DNA from: Aphrocallistes beatrix
Lineage: Eukaryota > Porifera > Hexactinellida > Sceptrulophora > Aphrocallistidae
Direction of reading: 5' to 3'
DNA: 64,000 bases
Assembly (NCBI GenBank): GCA_963281255.1
Contig: OY725500.1
Location: forward strand, 2,785,184 to 2,849,183
The position numbers were made by a program, and so were the translations under genes. The notes under the pieces were generated by a model. It did no database searches. It worked only from the letters and a program-made list of their open reading frames with translations, and was not told where the DNA came from. Positions 9,782 through 20,525 of this stretch are shown here, in pieces (within the stretch, counting starts at the first letter, position 1; each line of letters starts with the position of its first letter).

Positions 9782-11998
9782 ACAGTGGAACTCGGTTACA
9801 ACGTACTCGGTTTATAACGTACACTCGGTTAGCACGTATCTGAGTCATTTGACGGATTATTCCTTCAATGTAGCTTATAGTAGATATTTTGGTTATAACG
9901 TACTCGGATATAACGTACTTCCGGATAGTACGTACTAAATCAGTTCCCCACATAGGAAATTTTCGAATAAAACGTACTTGACTGCTTCAAATGGTTTCAC
10001 TATGGAAATCAAAATACCAATAACTGTACTTAGACATAATCTGATTATTCAAAGTGCTTAGAAATGCAAACAGATACATATTGTAGAACTATAAATTATT
10101 TTATAAAGAATATTTACTAATGTTATTTCTTAATTTAAGCTTTGTTAAAAGGTACATTATATTCAGCTTTATACTCCGTTAGAACGTACTTGATACTCCG
10201 TTGGAACGAACTCTATATCCGTTAAGGATTATTAATGATAATTCATATTTTAGCACTAATCAGAATTATGGCAGCTAATTCAAGACGTCAACTGACCTCT
10301 CGACAAAAAATAGATATCATATCCTCTATTGAAAATGGAGAAAAACAAGCGTCTGTGTGCAAAAGGCATAATCTCGCCAAAACTACAGTTAGCAGCATAT
10401 GGAAGAATAGAGAAATTCTGTAACGTAACTTTTCGTCTTCTGAATCTAGTCTCGATTGCAAGCGTTTTCGGCCATCTAATCAGAAAGATGTAGATACTGC
10501 TCTCCTTGAGTGGTTTAAGCAAGCTAGGTCCCTAAACATTCCAATTGGTGCAAAATGACTGGTTGAAAGAGCTGAAATGTTTGCTGTTTCAATGGGCCTT
10601 GCATCATTTATAGCAACAAGTGGTTGTATTGATAGATGGAAGAAGAGACATGGTATTGGGATGGGACAGGTATCAGGCGAAGAAAAATCAGTATCAGAAG
10701 AGGTTATACTACTACCATGGTTAGACCTGACTTTTCCTGAACTGCTTTCATAGCACGCTCCAGAGTATATCTACAATGTCCATGAGACCAGATTATATTA
10801 CAAGCTGCGCCTCGATAAGGAGAAAAGTATAGTGGAGGAAAAAAGCCGAAAGGTCGCATCACTGTTCTGGTTGGAGTAAGCATGAGTGGTGAAAGAATCC
10901 CTCCTTATAATCAGAAAATCAAAGTCTCTACGATGTTTCTCTGGTATTAAGTCATTGACTTTGGAGTACAAGGCTAATTCCAAAGCGTGGATAACTGGGG
11001 ATGTTTTCAGGGATTGGCTACAAAAATGAAATCAGAAACTGCTTTCTCAAAAACGTACAATATTACTAGTTATTGATTACTGTACCGCACACCCTCGTAA
11101 TTTCAAGCTCTCTAACATTAATATAAAGTTTTTACCTCCCAATACCACCGCCAAATTACGACCATGTGATCAAGGTATAATACAATCGCTCAAAGTTCAT
11201 TATCATATCCAGCTCGTGATAAGGTTGTTATTATCAATGGAAAGTAGAGAAGATCCAAAAATCTCGATGCTCGATGCAATGCAATGGTTGAAGATTGCAT
11301 GGGACAAGGTAACAGCTGAGATTATCCGAAATTGGTTCAGCATTGTAATTTCAGAGACATAACTTCTCCTAGTGTTTGTATGGACCAAGTTTCTGAACCT
11401 AGCAGCGAACTTGAGAATCTTTTTGAAGGTTTAAGATCTCATAATATCAACATAGAAGGTTGTGTTGAAGATTATACACATGTTGGTGTTGATGTAGCTA
11501 TTGATGGGATCTTTTCAGATAGTGTTTTTGTATCAAGGATTCAGGATGATACAGTATTATCGGAGGAGCCTTATATCGCTTGTGATGATGAACCTGTTGC
11601 ATGTCCGATTATTTCAGAATTTCGTGATGCTTTAGATATTGTGAGACGTTTTGTTACATGTAAGACAGATACTAATAGTCATCTCAATGCAATAGCTGAA
11701 TTGGAAGAACTTCTGCTCAAGACTAGTACTAAGATTTATAGGCAAACCTCTCTTACTGATTTCTGCTAGGACTACTAAATCATTTTAGGATTTACATGTT
11801 TGACCAGTCTTATAATATCCAATCATATTATATCTGTGTGAGTAAAAATGTTATTAACATTGCAAAATTACATTATAATTAGTTAATAAACGACTCAACA
11901 CACCTAATTTGTTAAGAAATCAGTCAATATATTATTATTAGGATATAACGTACTTTTTCCCTTTCCCGAACAGGTACGTTATAACTGAGTTTCACTGT
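9782..11998 (+). mobile_element. pogo/Tigger-family DNA transposon, decayed
   Basis: Inverted ends: the left reads CAGTGGAACTCGGTTACAAC and the right, reverse-complemented, CAGTGAAACTCAGTTATAAC. TA lies at both edges. Extra copies of the GTTATAACGTACTCGG type motif lie inside the left 200 bp, a common layout for subterminal binding sites. About 2.2 kb with a broken transposase on the plus strand. Confidence 0.85.
10235..11769 (+). pseudogene. pogo/Tigger transposase (CENP-B/jerky type), broken
   Basis: The start (about 10268) encodes a psq/CENP-B helix-turn-helix (SRRQLTSRQKIDIISSIENG...), then a stop at about 10421. Debris of the second CENPB-type DNA-binding domain and the DDE_1 core follows with several stops. 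The first catalytic motif reads YNVHETRLY where family members have an Asp in DET context, so an Asp has become His. LLVIDYCTAHP and PPNTTAKLRPCDQG preserve the second and third Asp. The last 145 codons (11332-11769) are open in a different frame and form the acidic C-terminal tail. Inactive. Confidence 0.8.
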
Positions 11999-12395
11999 AT
12001 TATAAAATGGCAAATCAAATCATGAAGTATGTGTCCAAATTTGGCTATTTTGCTAAACAATCGATACAATTGTCGTTAAAAATGTTTACAGAAAAAATTG
12101 GAGCACTTTTCACATTTATTTTGGAAGTTCTGGCCTTGGAGCTACCAAATTCGATCAAAACCCCCATTTGAGTCCAAAAAATGATATCTCTGTAAATATA
12201 AGCCCAAATTCTCAGTTTTCAATTCCTAATATAAATTTTATAACCGCATATATATGATACATTGATAATAATTGCACTACATCCTATTGAATGTTAAGTT
12301 CTAGATTTTTATCTTGTGATGACATAGCATATTTCGAAAATCATAACTTGGAAAATAAGTCGTAGATCGTTGTAACTTCCTAATATACTTGCACT

Positions 12396-13400
12396 CCCTG
12401 GATAAAAGTATTCGTATCCCCTAATATTTTCCATCCAAATTGTTATAATACTAATCTATTTATTGTCGAAAAATATAATCAGTAAACAGATACACTAAAT
12501 CTAGCTTAAAATATGTTTTCTCCATATTCAAATTACTCACTTTATAAGTTTTCAACATAATTACTCTCTTTCAAAATCAAGTAATTTAAGCATTTGCTAC
12601 CCTCTGGTGCATCTCACGAGTTTCCACCATTGTATATAATGGCATTGATGGTACGAGGTGGCACAATTTGAAATTGTTTAACCCTGTGGGAGAGTTTTCG
12701 AGTTGAATGATTATAAATTGAGCAATTCAAATGTAGAGAATTCGAATTTGGAGTTAAATTAAGGGTATCTCTTACAAATTAAGTCTTAAGAAACCACTCA
12801 CCTTTGGAATCTTGTTGTTTTGGTAGTCTTCACAGGTCTGTTTCATGCTATTTTCACCCATATGCTATTTCCACCCAAACCATTGATATACCATGGATAT
12901 TCTATCTCTATGCTACTTTCACCCAAGTGTTGATTAGTAGATTATCGTTTTATGGTTTCGATCATTGTTGTTGATGATGATTACAATGGTATTTATTTTA
13001 GCTCTACGTATATTTACTATTCATACATTTCTAACAATAATCACATAGTTTAAAACTCATGATTGTGCATAACTGTATATAAATAATACCATTGTAATCA
13101 TCATCAACAACAATGATCGAAACCATAAAAACGATCATCTACTAATCAACACTTGGGTGAAAGTAGCATAGAGATAGAATATCCATGGTCTATCAATGGT
13201 TTGGGTGGAAATAGCATATGGGTGAAAATAGCATGAAACAGGTCTTGGAATGGCTCGATACCATTTTCACGAAGAGCATCATCTTTTTGGTAAATTAAAA
13301 AAACTTCATGGAGTGTTCTACTCCTCTGTAATTGGAAGTAGAGCAAGGCGCGACACAAGACATCTTGTCCAAATATTAATTAATGCAATTAGTGTTGTCA
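12396..13400 (-). pseudogene. Tc1-like element remnant (second Tc1 family)
   Basis: The left end CACTCCCTGGATAAAAGTA resembles CACTGCCTGAACAAAAGTA at 49385 and 36230. The following 400 bp align in reverse with 36260-36560. At the right, minus-strand codons (about 13358-13248) read DALRENGIEPFQ, the segment before the catalytic E region of Tc1 transposases. The foldback element at 12836-13248 interrupts it. The other terminal repeat is not visible. Confidence 0.55.
12836..13248. mobile_element. Foldback element with about 165-bp arms
   Basis: 12836-12999 and 13083-13248 are nearly identical inverted arms around a loop of about 85 bp. Each arm contains three related motifs (ATGCTATTTTCACCCA, ATGCTATTTCCACCCAA, ATGCTACTTTCACCCAA), resembling iterated protein-binding sites. 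No coding capacity. I could not settle a target duplication. It lies about 0.6 kb upstream of the SPT6 start codon. Confidence 0.8.
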
Positions 13401-13858
13401 AATGAGGCATTATAAATGAGTAATAGAAATGATATACAATAAAACAATACGTAAGGTAATACACTAGTGTTCTATGCGAAGTAAATGTAAATATTGTGTT
13501 TACATAATATTTTCAAAATGAATATTTAATCAACCCATGAACACAAAATATGTAATAATTATATAGTTAATAATAGCAGTATTAATTTAGCGGTTTTAGG
13601 ATTGAATATACTAAGCAATCCATGGTACTATTTTTTTGGTGACTGCCATTGCCTTATGTATAGAATGCTATGCATGAGCATAGTAAAACATTGCAGTATT
13701 GGAAAACTACAAGACTGCTATTGTACGCTGCCCTAATCTGCGTTATCATAGCGTTAATTCAAGAGTCCTTAATTCAAGATTTTAATTTTATACATGGATG
13801 CAAACTTTAGATAAATTAGCCATTACAATGCCGAGTTTGATTCTCACATGTTTTTGTA
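13401..13858 (+). other. SPT6: Region upstream of SPT6
   Basis: This AT-rich stretch should contain the promoter or a 5' untranslated region of SPT6. I recognise no core promoter element with confidence. Confidence 0.3.
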
Positions 13859-13873
13859 GATTCTTTTGATAGA
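13859..13873 (+). promoter_or_regulatory. SPT6: Candidate 3' splice acceptor one base before the SPT6 ATG
   Basis: The sequence GATTCTTTTGATAG|A precedes ATG at 13874, with AG at 13871-13872. It resembles the acceptors of exons 2 and 3 (TTTGTCTATAG|A and TTTTCTTTAG|A). This would fit a 5' UTR intron or a spliced-leader acceptor. It could also be chance in AT-rich DNA. Confidence 0.35.
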
Positions 13874-14376
13874 ATGAATTCAATTTCTGGTAATGTTGAT
13901 CAAATCTCTGATGAAAAATCATTTGAATCAAATATTATCTCTCCTCATTATTCTAGTGAAAGTGATTGTGATTTTTCTGACCGAGACGTAGATGGTCTGA
14001 TTAACGATGAACCCGAATCTAGTCCTACATCATCAGGAAGAGAAAATTCAATTCATCAGAAAAATAAAACAAGAAAGAGGAGAAAAGGATCTGAATTTTT
14101 AGAGGATGATGATTATGAGCTTCTTGAAGAAAATTTAGGCATTTCAGTGGTTAAAAGGCACAGATATAGACGTGTCCGTGTTGGGAGTAGTGGAGATGAA
14201 GGTGTTAATGATATTGAATCTGATCTATTTCCGAATGAAGAACCATTTAAAAAACTTTCTAGACAATCATCACCTATATCACAAACCATGGATTTAGATA
14301 TTCACTCGAGCTCTGACCCAGAAGATGTCGATGATTTTATTGTTGATGATGAAGGACATCCTATTCGCAAACACAG
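13874..14376 (+). CDS. SPT6: SPT6 coding exon 1 (acidic N-terminus)
   Basis: SPT6 is a nuclear histone chaperone and elongation factor that travels with RNA polymerase II. This exon encodes 167 codons plus two bases. It is rich in Asp, Glu and Ser and contains the family block DDDYELLEENLGISV followed by a basic stretch (KRHRYRRVR). It ends with DFIVDDEGHPIRKHR, matching the DFIVDD block of other SPT6 proteins. The donor is CACAG|GTGCAAGT (phase 2). ATG 13874 is the first in-frame Met and gives a normal start. Intron 1 is 13710 bp. The join to exon 2 is inferred from homology and matching phase. Confidence 0.9.
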
Positions 14377-14452
14377 GTGCAAGTATTTTCAATCTCATTT
14401 TCAATTATTATCTGGGGCGCCCCCTCCCGTCTTCATAGAAAAATCGCAGGAT

Positions 14453-14820
14453 CTAAGTTGACTAATTAATTAAAAATGGCAGAGAATTATGAATTATTCG
14501 AATAATTCATAATTCAAGCATGAATTAGTCAATCATAAGCAAGGTTGACTAATTCATGAATTATTGAATAATTCGAATAATTCATAATTCCTGAAATATG
14601 AATTACGTATTCGAATAATTCATAATTCAGGAATTATGAATTGTTCGAATAGTTCAGAATCATGAATTGTGAATTACTGTATTTGAAAAATTCATCCATA
14701 TAATTTATGATATTTTCTCGTAAAAACATTCAATTTTGAATAATTCTTCTCAGGCTTGATGAATTATGAATTATTCGAATTATTCGAATAATTCATTAAC
14801 TCATGAATTAATCAACTTAG
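14453..14820. mobile_element. hAT-type MITE made of nested palindromes, 8-bp TSD
   Basis: The 8-bp duplication CGCAGGAT flanks it (14445-14452, 14821-14828). Its inverted ends are CTAAGTTGACTAATTAATT and, reverse-complemented, CTAAGTTGATTAATTCATG. The 368-bp body is tiled with GAATTATTCGAATAATTC-like palindromes. It sits 76 bp into SPT6 intron 1, so it may influence splicing or form hairpins in pre-mRNA. The 8-bp TSD points to hAT (or P). Confidence 0.9.
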
Positions 14821-14828
14821 CGCAGGAT

Positions 14829-15439
14829 ATGGTTTTTTTCCTTTAAAAAAAGTTATTATGAATATTAGTATATTCATATGATTAGCATGAATACAAAAAT
14901 ACTTTATCCTTATCCTTTTGAAGCTGTTCAAACGTTGCATAAAGTTTCAAAGGGGGAAGTAGTAGTAGGTTCCGTTATATTGACTCAATTACAGGTCTCC
15001 CAAGTCATTAAGTATCATTTCTTGCAAAGTAATTAAATTGTGTCTCTCAATTAAGTGTAATTAGAATGTGTAGATTTCAAATTACAAATTTAGAATAGGC
15101 TATTTCTTACAGTTTGAATTATTATTCCTTTATAAATAGGCACACTACGTATATATTTTATTAATTAAGGTACTCATTATCGTTGGTAAAATTATGATTA
15201 GTCATCATATTATTGCGCAATAGGTTATATTCGTTTGGAATTAAGTCATTTTCAGAGGTTGTTTAAGGGAACTTCTGAGTGTTTTAGTGCAAATTTTTCA
15301 AATAGAACTGAATTGTGAATGGGTTGATGCGAAAAATTTGTTTTTTCATGGAATATTGCGATATTCAAGCGTTGCTATGGAAACGCATTTCGGTCAGTTG
15401 GGGTCATATCTTGATAACCCCAATAGCAAGGCACTCAAA
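14829..15439. other. SPT6 intron 1, no feature recognised
   Basis: AT-rich intronic sequence without a clear repeat boundary or open frame. Confidence 0.4.
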
Positions 15440-15641
15440 TTTACAATGACGTCATGTTTCCATAATAAGTCAAGATTTTCGTATGAGGTCAGAACTTAGT
15501 GGACCTATAGTCTAAAGACTCCAACATGTCAAAAGACTCCAACATGCCAAAAATCAGCTCTCTGTGCCTTGCAGTTTCTTCAATCAATTCGTTGCATATA
15601 GTATATACTGATATACATTAATCGAGTATTAATAGTAAGGA
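15440..15641 (-). mobile_element. HL (Helitron-like) 5' part, reverse
   Basis: On the minus strand it starts A|TCCTTACTATTAATACTCG at 15641 and continues with the family blocks GAATTGATTGAAGAAACTGC, GCATGTTGGAGTCTTTTG and GACCTCATACG. It stops near the TGACGTCATTG block at about 15445. The 3' half is absent. Confidence 0.65.
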
Positions 15642-16039
15642 TTTGAAAAATTTTATATTAAAAACACTTAGAAGTGCCCTTAAACGCCCTCTGTAAATGA
15701 CTTAATTCCTCACAAATATAATTTATTGCGCATCTATATGAAGACTAATCAAAATTTAGTAACGCGGATATGGGTACTTTTGGCCCCTATTTTATATGAA
15801 GGCAGCTCATGTATTTGTTTAACCATCTACTACCGCATCCCTAGTTCCAAATCTTCAAGTAACACTGAGGCCTTATACATATGTAGTTGGCATCCATCCT
15901 ACGGCCCACGCACATGCTCAGACTGTTTAAGGTGAGCGCGATACTTGATTGAGTGAAACGTATCTGAGCAAACCCCAATGCCAATATTTCGCCAGCCTAG
16001 TCTGTTGTGTCCCCTAGTGTCGCTCTAACAACACTTTTT

Positions 16040-16260
16040 TGGTTTTGACCGTGCCTAGCAACGGCCAGCAATTTTTTCACATTCCTGGCCGTTGCTAGGA
16101 ACAGGCAGCCGAAAAATTCTCTAAATATGGTCAATATTTATATCAAATTGCAGGAAATTCAGTGCTGGACACGAATTCAGTATTAAGATAATGATCAGAC
16201 ATGGTTAATGAAGTTGTAGATTTGGATTCCGGCAGAGACTATCGGATGTGATCATCTATA
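16040..16260. repeat. Dispersed repeat R4, copy 1
   Basis: Contains an inverted pair TAGCAACGGCCAG / CTGGCCGTTGCTA at 16055-16098. The segment from about 16080 aligns with 20330-20520 (shared GGACACGA.TTCA and CCGGC.GA.ACTATC blocks). Identity unknown. Confidence 0.5.
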
Positions 16261-16899
16261 TGTCCCCAGTCAGGCTGACAATTTTTCACGCTTCTGGAAG
16301 TTTCATAATGTAATAAATCTTAATTACCCTTATTTTGAAGTTAAGTACTGTATAAATGTTTGATTAAGGATGCTTGCATGTTATTTCATATTACAATACA
16401 GTTTACTCACAAACTAATAGACATTGAACGATATAGATATAGTATATAATTTTTTAAAACCTAAATTTTTGATGATTTTTTAATCACTTATAATTGGGAT
16501 GACCTTTTGTAAATTCAACATATTAATCGGAAACTCGACTGTTTTTGGAAGATCTCAGCGAGTAGAAACGGATGAGTTGAACAGATTTCCAGATTTTGAT
16601 TTCGAAAAAAGATATTTTTCCGTTATGAATTTTCTTCCTAACCTTTATTTACTTTCGTGAATTGACTTTGTTGGATTAAACTTTCAAAGTCAAATTACGA
16701 AAGTAAATTGTGGGTGTCAGTTTATTCGGACCCCTAGAGTGATGTTATAAACTTTTGATATAATAATTTGATAGAAGATATGCATTTATGGTTGAGAAAT
16801 GTAGGGTGGGATTTCCCTATGTTCCATTAGATTTATCCATTCGCCATCTCCTCTTGATATAACGATAGGATGCACTACAGCTTATTCATTAGGATACAT

Positions 16900-17465
16900 G
16901 AACAAATTAAAATTATCAACAAATAACTTTACTCTGAATGTCACCGTACACGTTGCAAACAAGCCTAATATAATAATTCAACACACAAGATGTAAAATAG
17001 TTGCTTGCAACATTTCGACATACATACCGGTGCAACTTTGTTGCATTGTTTTCGATTACGAGAGTTAACAAGAGCGGCGAAATTAGTAGTTAATGGAAAA
17101 CAGAGGGATTAATTTCCTAGGTTTAAGACCGACACACATTATGTGATTATTACCGCATGAATGATCATAATTTAAAGTATTGAAAATAGCTGTAATGTTA
17201 TTGCTATATAACGCCAATTATAACCAAAAATAATCGAGGAAACGGTAAATACGTGAAAAGCGAGGGCTGCCTATATAGCAAAAATAAACCATGAACTGAA
17301 TGCAAAAGTACTATATCTCTGGTTATTATGTAGTAATGACGCTACGAGCTGCATAGACTGCAGTTTAAAAAGTATAGCGAACTACTATTAATATTGAACG
17401 AAAATGACATCGTATATTCAACAAAAAGTATGGATATTGATCTTTAAAATCAATGCTAATGAGCT
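16900..17465. repeat. Dispersed repeat R5, copy 1
   Basis: The stretch 17220-17300 (AAACGGTAAATACGTGAAAAGC) matches 22895-22980 in reverse. The stretch 17360-17450 (AAAGTATAGCGAACTA) matches 25098-25170 directly. An intronic interspersed family of unknown class. Confidence 0.5.
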
Positions 17466-17471
17466 TTAACA

Positions 17472-17529
17472 TCCTTACTATTAAAACTCGATTAATGTAT
17501 ATTTATTTATTTATATATATATATATATA
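17472..17529 (+). mobile_element. HL 5' end, solitary
   Basis: A|TCCTTACTATTAAAACTCG starts at 17472 and runs into a TA microsatellite, then another HL 5' end begins at 17530. Probably the stub of an HL element hit by a second copy in its TA run. Confidence 0.6.
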
Positions 17530-18272
17530 TCCTTACTATTAAAACTCGATTATTGTTTGTTTGTTTGTTATATACAGTCGACTCCGCTTAATAGGGCCAC
17601 TGTTTAATCGGATCAGCCGCTTAATCGGGCCACTTTTGGCAGGACCGGAATAGCTCTCACACATAGAAGCTAATAAAAAAAAATTTCGATTAATAAGGTC
17701 CTCCGCTTAATCGGGGCAAAATGTCCTCTGACCGATGTGGCCCTATTAAGCGGAGTCGACTGTATATATATATATATCTCTGTAACGAATTGATTGAAGA
17801 AACTGCCAGGTACAGAAAGCTGATTTTTGGCATGTGGGAGTCTTTTGGCTATGGCTCCACTAAGTTCTGAGCTCAAAGCAAAATGTTGACTCATCATGGA
17901 ATTATGACGTCATTGTTACATTTTAAAAAGTTAAGCAATACAGTTATTCGAGCATAACTCAGCCATTATAGGAGATAGAAGGCTGAAATTTTAATAGAAT
18001 ATGTATACTAACATATCTCACATATGATGCAACTATTATAAAAAATGTTGACTCATCGCTTTGTTATGACGTCATCATTACTCATCAAAATTCTAAAAAT
18101 TGATCAATTTGGTGATTTTTCGTGCGATATAGATTATAACAGTAGGACGGACGTATCTAGAGATGCTATCTCCCTTGTAATTATCCAATGTGACCCCAGG
18201 CGACCGAAGGGAGCCTCCGGCGGACACAGAGTGTCCGCTAGCCGCGCAGCTGCAGCAAGCGAAGCGCGTTTG
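17530..18272 (+). mobile_element. HL (Helitron-like) element, both ends present
   Basis: Begins A|TCCTTACTATTAAAACTCG, passes a TA run, all the family blocks and the GC-rich hairpins, and ends TTTG|T at 18272 (CTTG in most copies). Without the 190-bp Tigger-type insertion it is about 550 bp. No coding frame; moved in trans if a Helitron relative. Confidence 0.75.
17575..17762. mobile_element. Tigger-type MITE, 188 bp, inside HL
   Basis: Perfect terminal inverted repeats of 26 bp starting CAGTCGACTCCGCTTAATAG, with TA on both sides (17573-17574, 17763-17764). It contains further CCGCTTAATCGG motifs inside. Size and ends fit a pogo/Tigger-driven MITE. Inserted in the TA run of the HL copy. Confidence 0.9.
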
Positions 18273-18399
18273 TCAATAATAAAATGCCACAGCACATTTT
18301 CGATCCTTAGACGTTTATTTTGAATCGATTCTGAAGAAAAACCTTTGATAAATGGACTCCCAATTTTCATACATCCTGAAGAAGCAGCCGAACAAGTCG

Positions 18400-19310
18400 G
18401 CGAGGAAGACGAGGTTATTGGTGAACATGGAACTGGTGATATGAGAGGAGTTTACAGCAGATGAGTTAATGAACCTAGCATTGCAGATCACCAGGACTGC
18501 TTTAGCAAGTTGATTGTGGTGACAGCGCTTAAAACGAAGTCAGCTGAAGGTATGCAAACACCTGATCTCTATATTCTGTGAACATGGAGCACCTCACATC
18601 TTCCAGACAGATAACAGAGGTGAATTTGCTATTAACCTGCTGAATGCAACACTGCGCAATGGCGGCTACAGGCACTTCTTACTCATAGTTGATCTCTTTT
18701 CACATTACGTTGAAGCAATCCCGTTGAAAGGCCAGACCACCACATCCATCGTTAACGCATTCATGGTAGGATGGGTATATCGTACATTTGGAGTACCAAA
18801 TATTATGCTCACAGATCAAGTGAAGAATGTGGATGGGTTAGCGAATTGTGCCACGACTTAGAGACTACTTAACGTCACACCACACCGTAACACCCGGAGT
18901 CCGATGGGATGGCTGAAAGACGTATCGGCTTCGTCAAACAAGTGATACGTTGCTTGACGCTCGAACGCTACCTAGAAAAGGGTTCCTGACCGTTGTTGTT
19001 ACAAGAGATTACTTTCTACTGCAATAATCTAGACAACGCGTCGTGTAAAATATCTCCACACATTTTGGCGTTTGGTCGTCAGCCGAGATCACCAATCGAT
19101 ATGCTCATTAGCATTGGTAATACTCCAGCAAAAGCCATTCAGTTAGTATCTCGAAACAACGGTACATAAAGAAGAGGCAAGAATTGAGTGAAATTGCTCT
19201 AGAATACCACGAGTGCACCCAATCGGGTACTAAGAAGAAGTAGGCAAGATAACATCCCACATAACCGCGGGAGATTGGGTCATGATTAATCTGAAGGACT
19301 ATTCGTATAC
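18400..19310 (+). pseudogene. Two different integrase fragments joined, broken
   Basis: At 18510-18660 debris reads VVTALKTKSAEG, then EHGAPHIFQTDNRGEF, the D2 region of a Ginger/KRBA2-like integrase. From 18660 a second integrase begins again at its D1 region (YRHFLLIVDLFSHYVEAIPLKGQ), with FGVPNIMLTDQ, MAERRIGFVKQ and a C-terminal TAGDWVMINLKD segment typical of Gypsy or a related group. Stops and shifts throughout. Lies in SPT6 intron 1. Confidence 0.6.
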
Positions 19311-19469
19311 ATGTTAGTTTGTAGTGAGAGAGAGAACTATCACAATTTTCCACCTCTTTTGTATTAATATTCATTACACTTCATTAAATTTCAGCTAAAT
19401 ATAGATATACTATACAGTTTGTATTTTGCACATAAGACTTGAAGTAATCCATGGTTAGATACTGTGAAT

Positions 19470-20030
19470 AGGCTATAGTTACGCAAGCTGTGTATATTTG
19501 TATTTACAAAGTACTCCTGTTTCTGCAGTTTTAATCACTAAAGTTAAGCTCTTACAATTATAGTTTTAAAGTTATATTATTTCAACGACCGCTAAATGTG
19601 GGAATTTTGTCCGTACTGCGTAATCATTTGGTTATAACTTTTGAATGGATATTTCGATTTAGAAAATCTTTTCTTCTATGTATATATCGAGTCCTACTTG
19701 ACATTTTATTAGTATAGAATATCTCTAGTTAGTTAATAGCACCAATTCTAAACAATTCCAAAGAGAATTGTATCAAGAATCGGATTTTCGGACATCGGGG
19801 TCAAATATTTGTCTTACGACACTTGGACTTTCTTGGACTTTTGATATATTTTCAAGGATGCTTTTGACTAACTTCACTGATATTTTGGTCTTGTTCGTAA
19901 TTTTTCTTTGGGTTTTCGTATATTTATTACTCCTGGACTATTTACCAATAACTCCTTTAACAATGCCTGATCATATTTTGATATTTCAATTCGTGTCCAG
20001 CAGTAAATTTATACGATTTGAATTATAAAT
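19470..20030. repeat. Dispersed repeat R3, copy 1
   Basis: Aligns with 25320-25500 plus 26838-27070, for example TTTTAAAGTTAT, CTTGGACTTTTGATAT and GATGCTTTTGACTAA. About 22440-22580 is similar in reverse. It has short open frames (19768-20028) but no recognisable protein. Confidence 0.55.
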
Positions 20031-20329
20031 TGACAATTTGGAGAATTTCTTGGATCACTCGTTCCGAGTTACCCTTTTAGTTACCCCTTGTTTTTCTCGG
20101 TCAGGCCGAGGACAAGAATGCTGATCAGAATGCTCTAATATATCATATGCGGAATATATGAGTGTTTTGCTACATTCCACTATACCTGCCGCTATGATTA
20201 CCAAACCTTCAGATAGTATACATATGATATATTATACAGTTCTAATCAGCTTGTTGATACTCGCTGAATCTTGCCGAGAAAACATGGAGTCACTCAATAT
20301 GACTACTCCAGAATTGTTCAGTCGGAATT

Positions 20330-20525
20330 TCTCACATTCCTGTCCGTTGTTAGGAAAGAGAAACCAAGCAAATTTTCAAAATTGCGGTAATATATAAATC
20401 AAATCACTTGAAATCTAGTGTTGGACACGAGTTCAACAATCAGAATATGATCTGGCAAGATTTATAGAAATTATTGATAGGATACATTCCCGGCGAATAC
20501 TATCAACATGGTAATTTTGAGTCAG
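20330..20525. repeat. Dispersed repeat R4, copy 2
   Basis: Matches 16080-16260 from TTCCTG.CCGTTG onward. Nothing else is seen in the adjacent 20526-21900 stretch except AT-rich intron sequence. Confidence 0.45.

Larger units (their letters stand above)
9647..12395 (-). repeat. R1-related copy in reverse, split by the Tigger element
   Basis: 9647-9779 and 12000-12395 match about 5120-5460 and 4880-5100 in reverse complement. The 2.2-kb pogo/Tigger element sits between them. Confidence 0.55.

Noticed and set aside
12836-13248. Target duplication AGGTC for the foldback element
   Set aside because: The matching bases belong to the inverted arms themselves rather than to a direct repeat outside them.
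19768-20397. Two open frames of about 80 codons with signal-like hydrophobic stretches
   Set aside because: They lie in dispersed repeats R3 and R4, whose other copies do not keep the frame.
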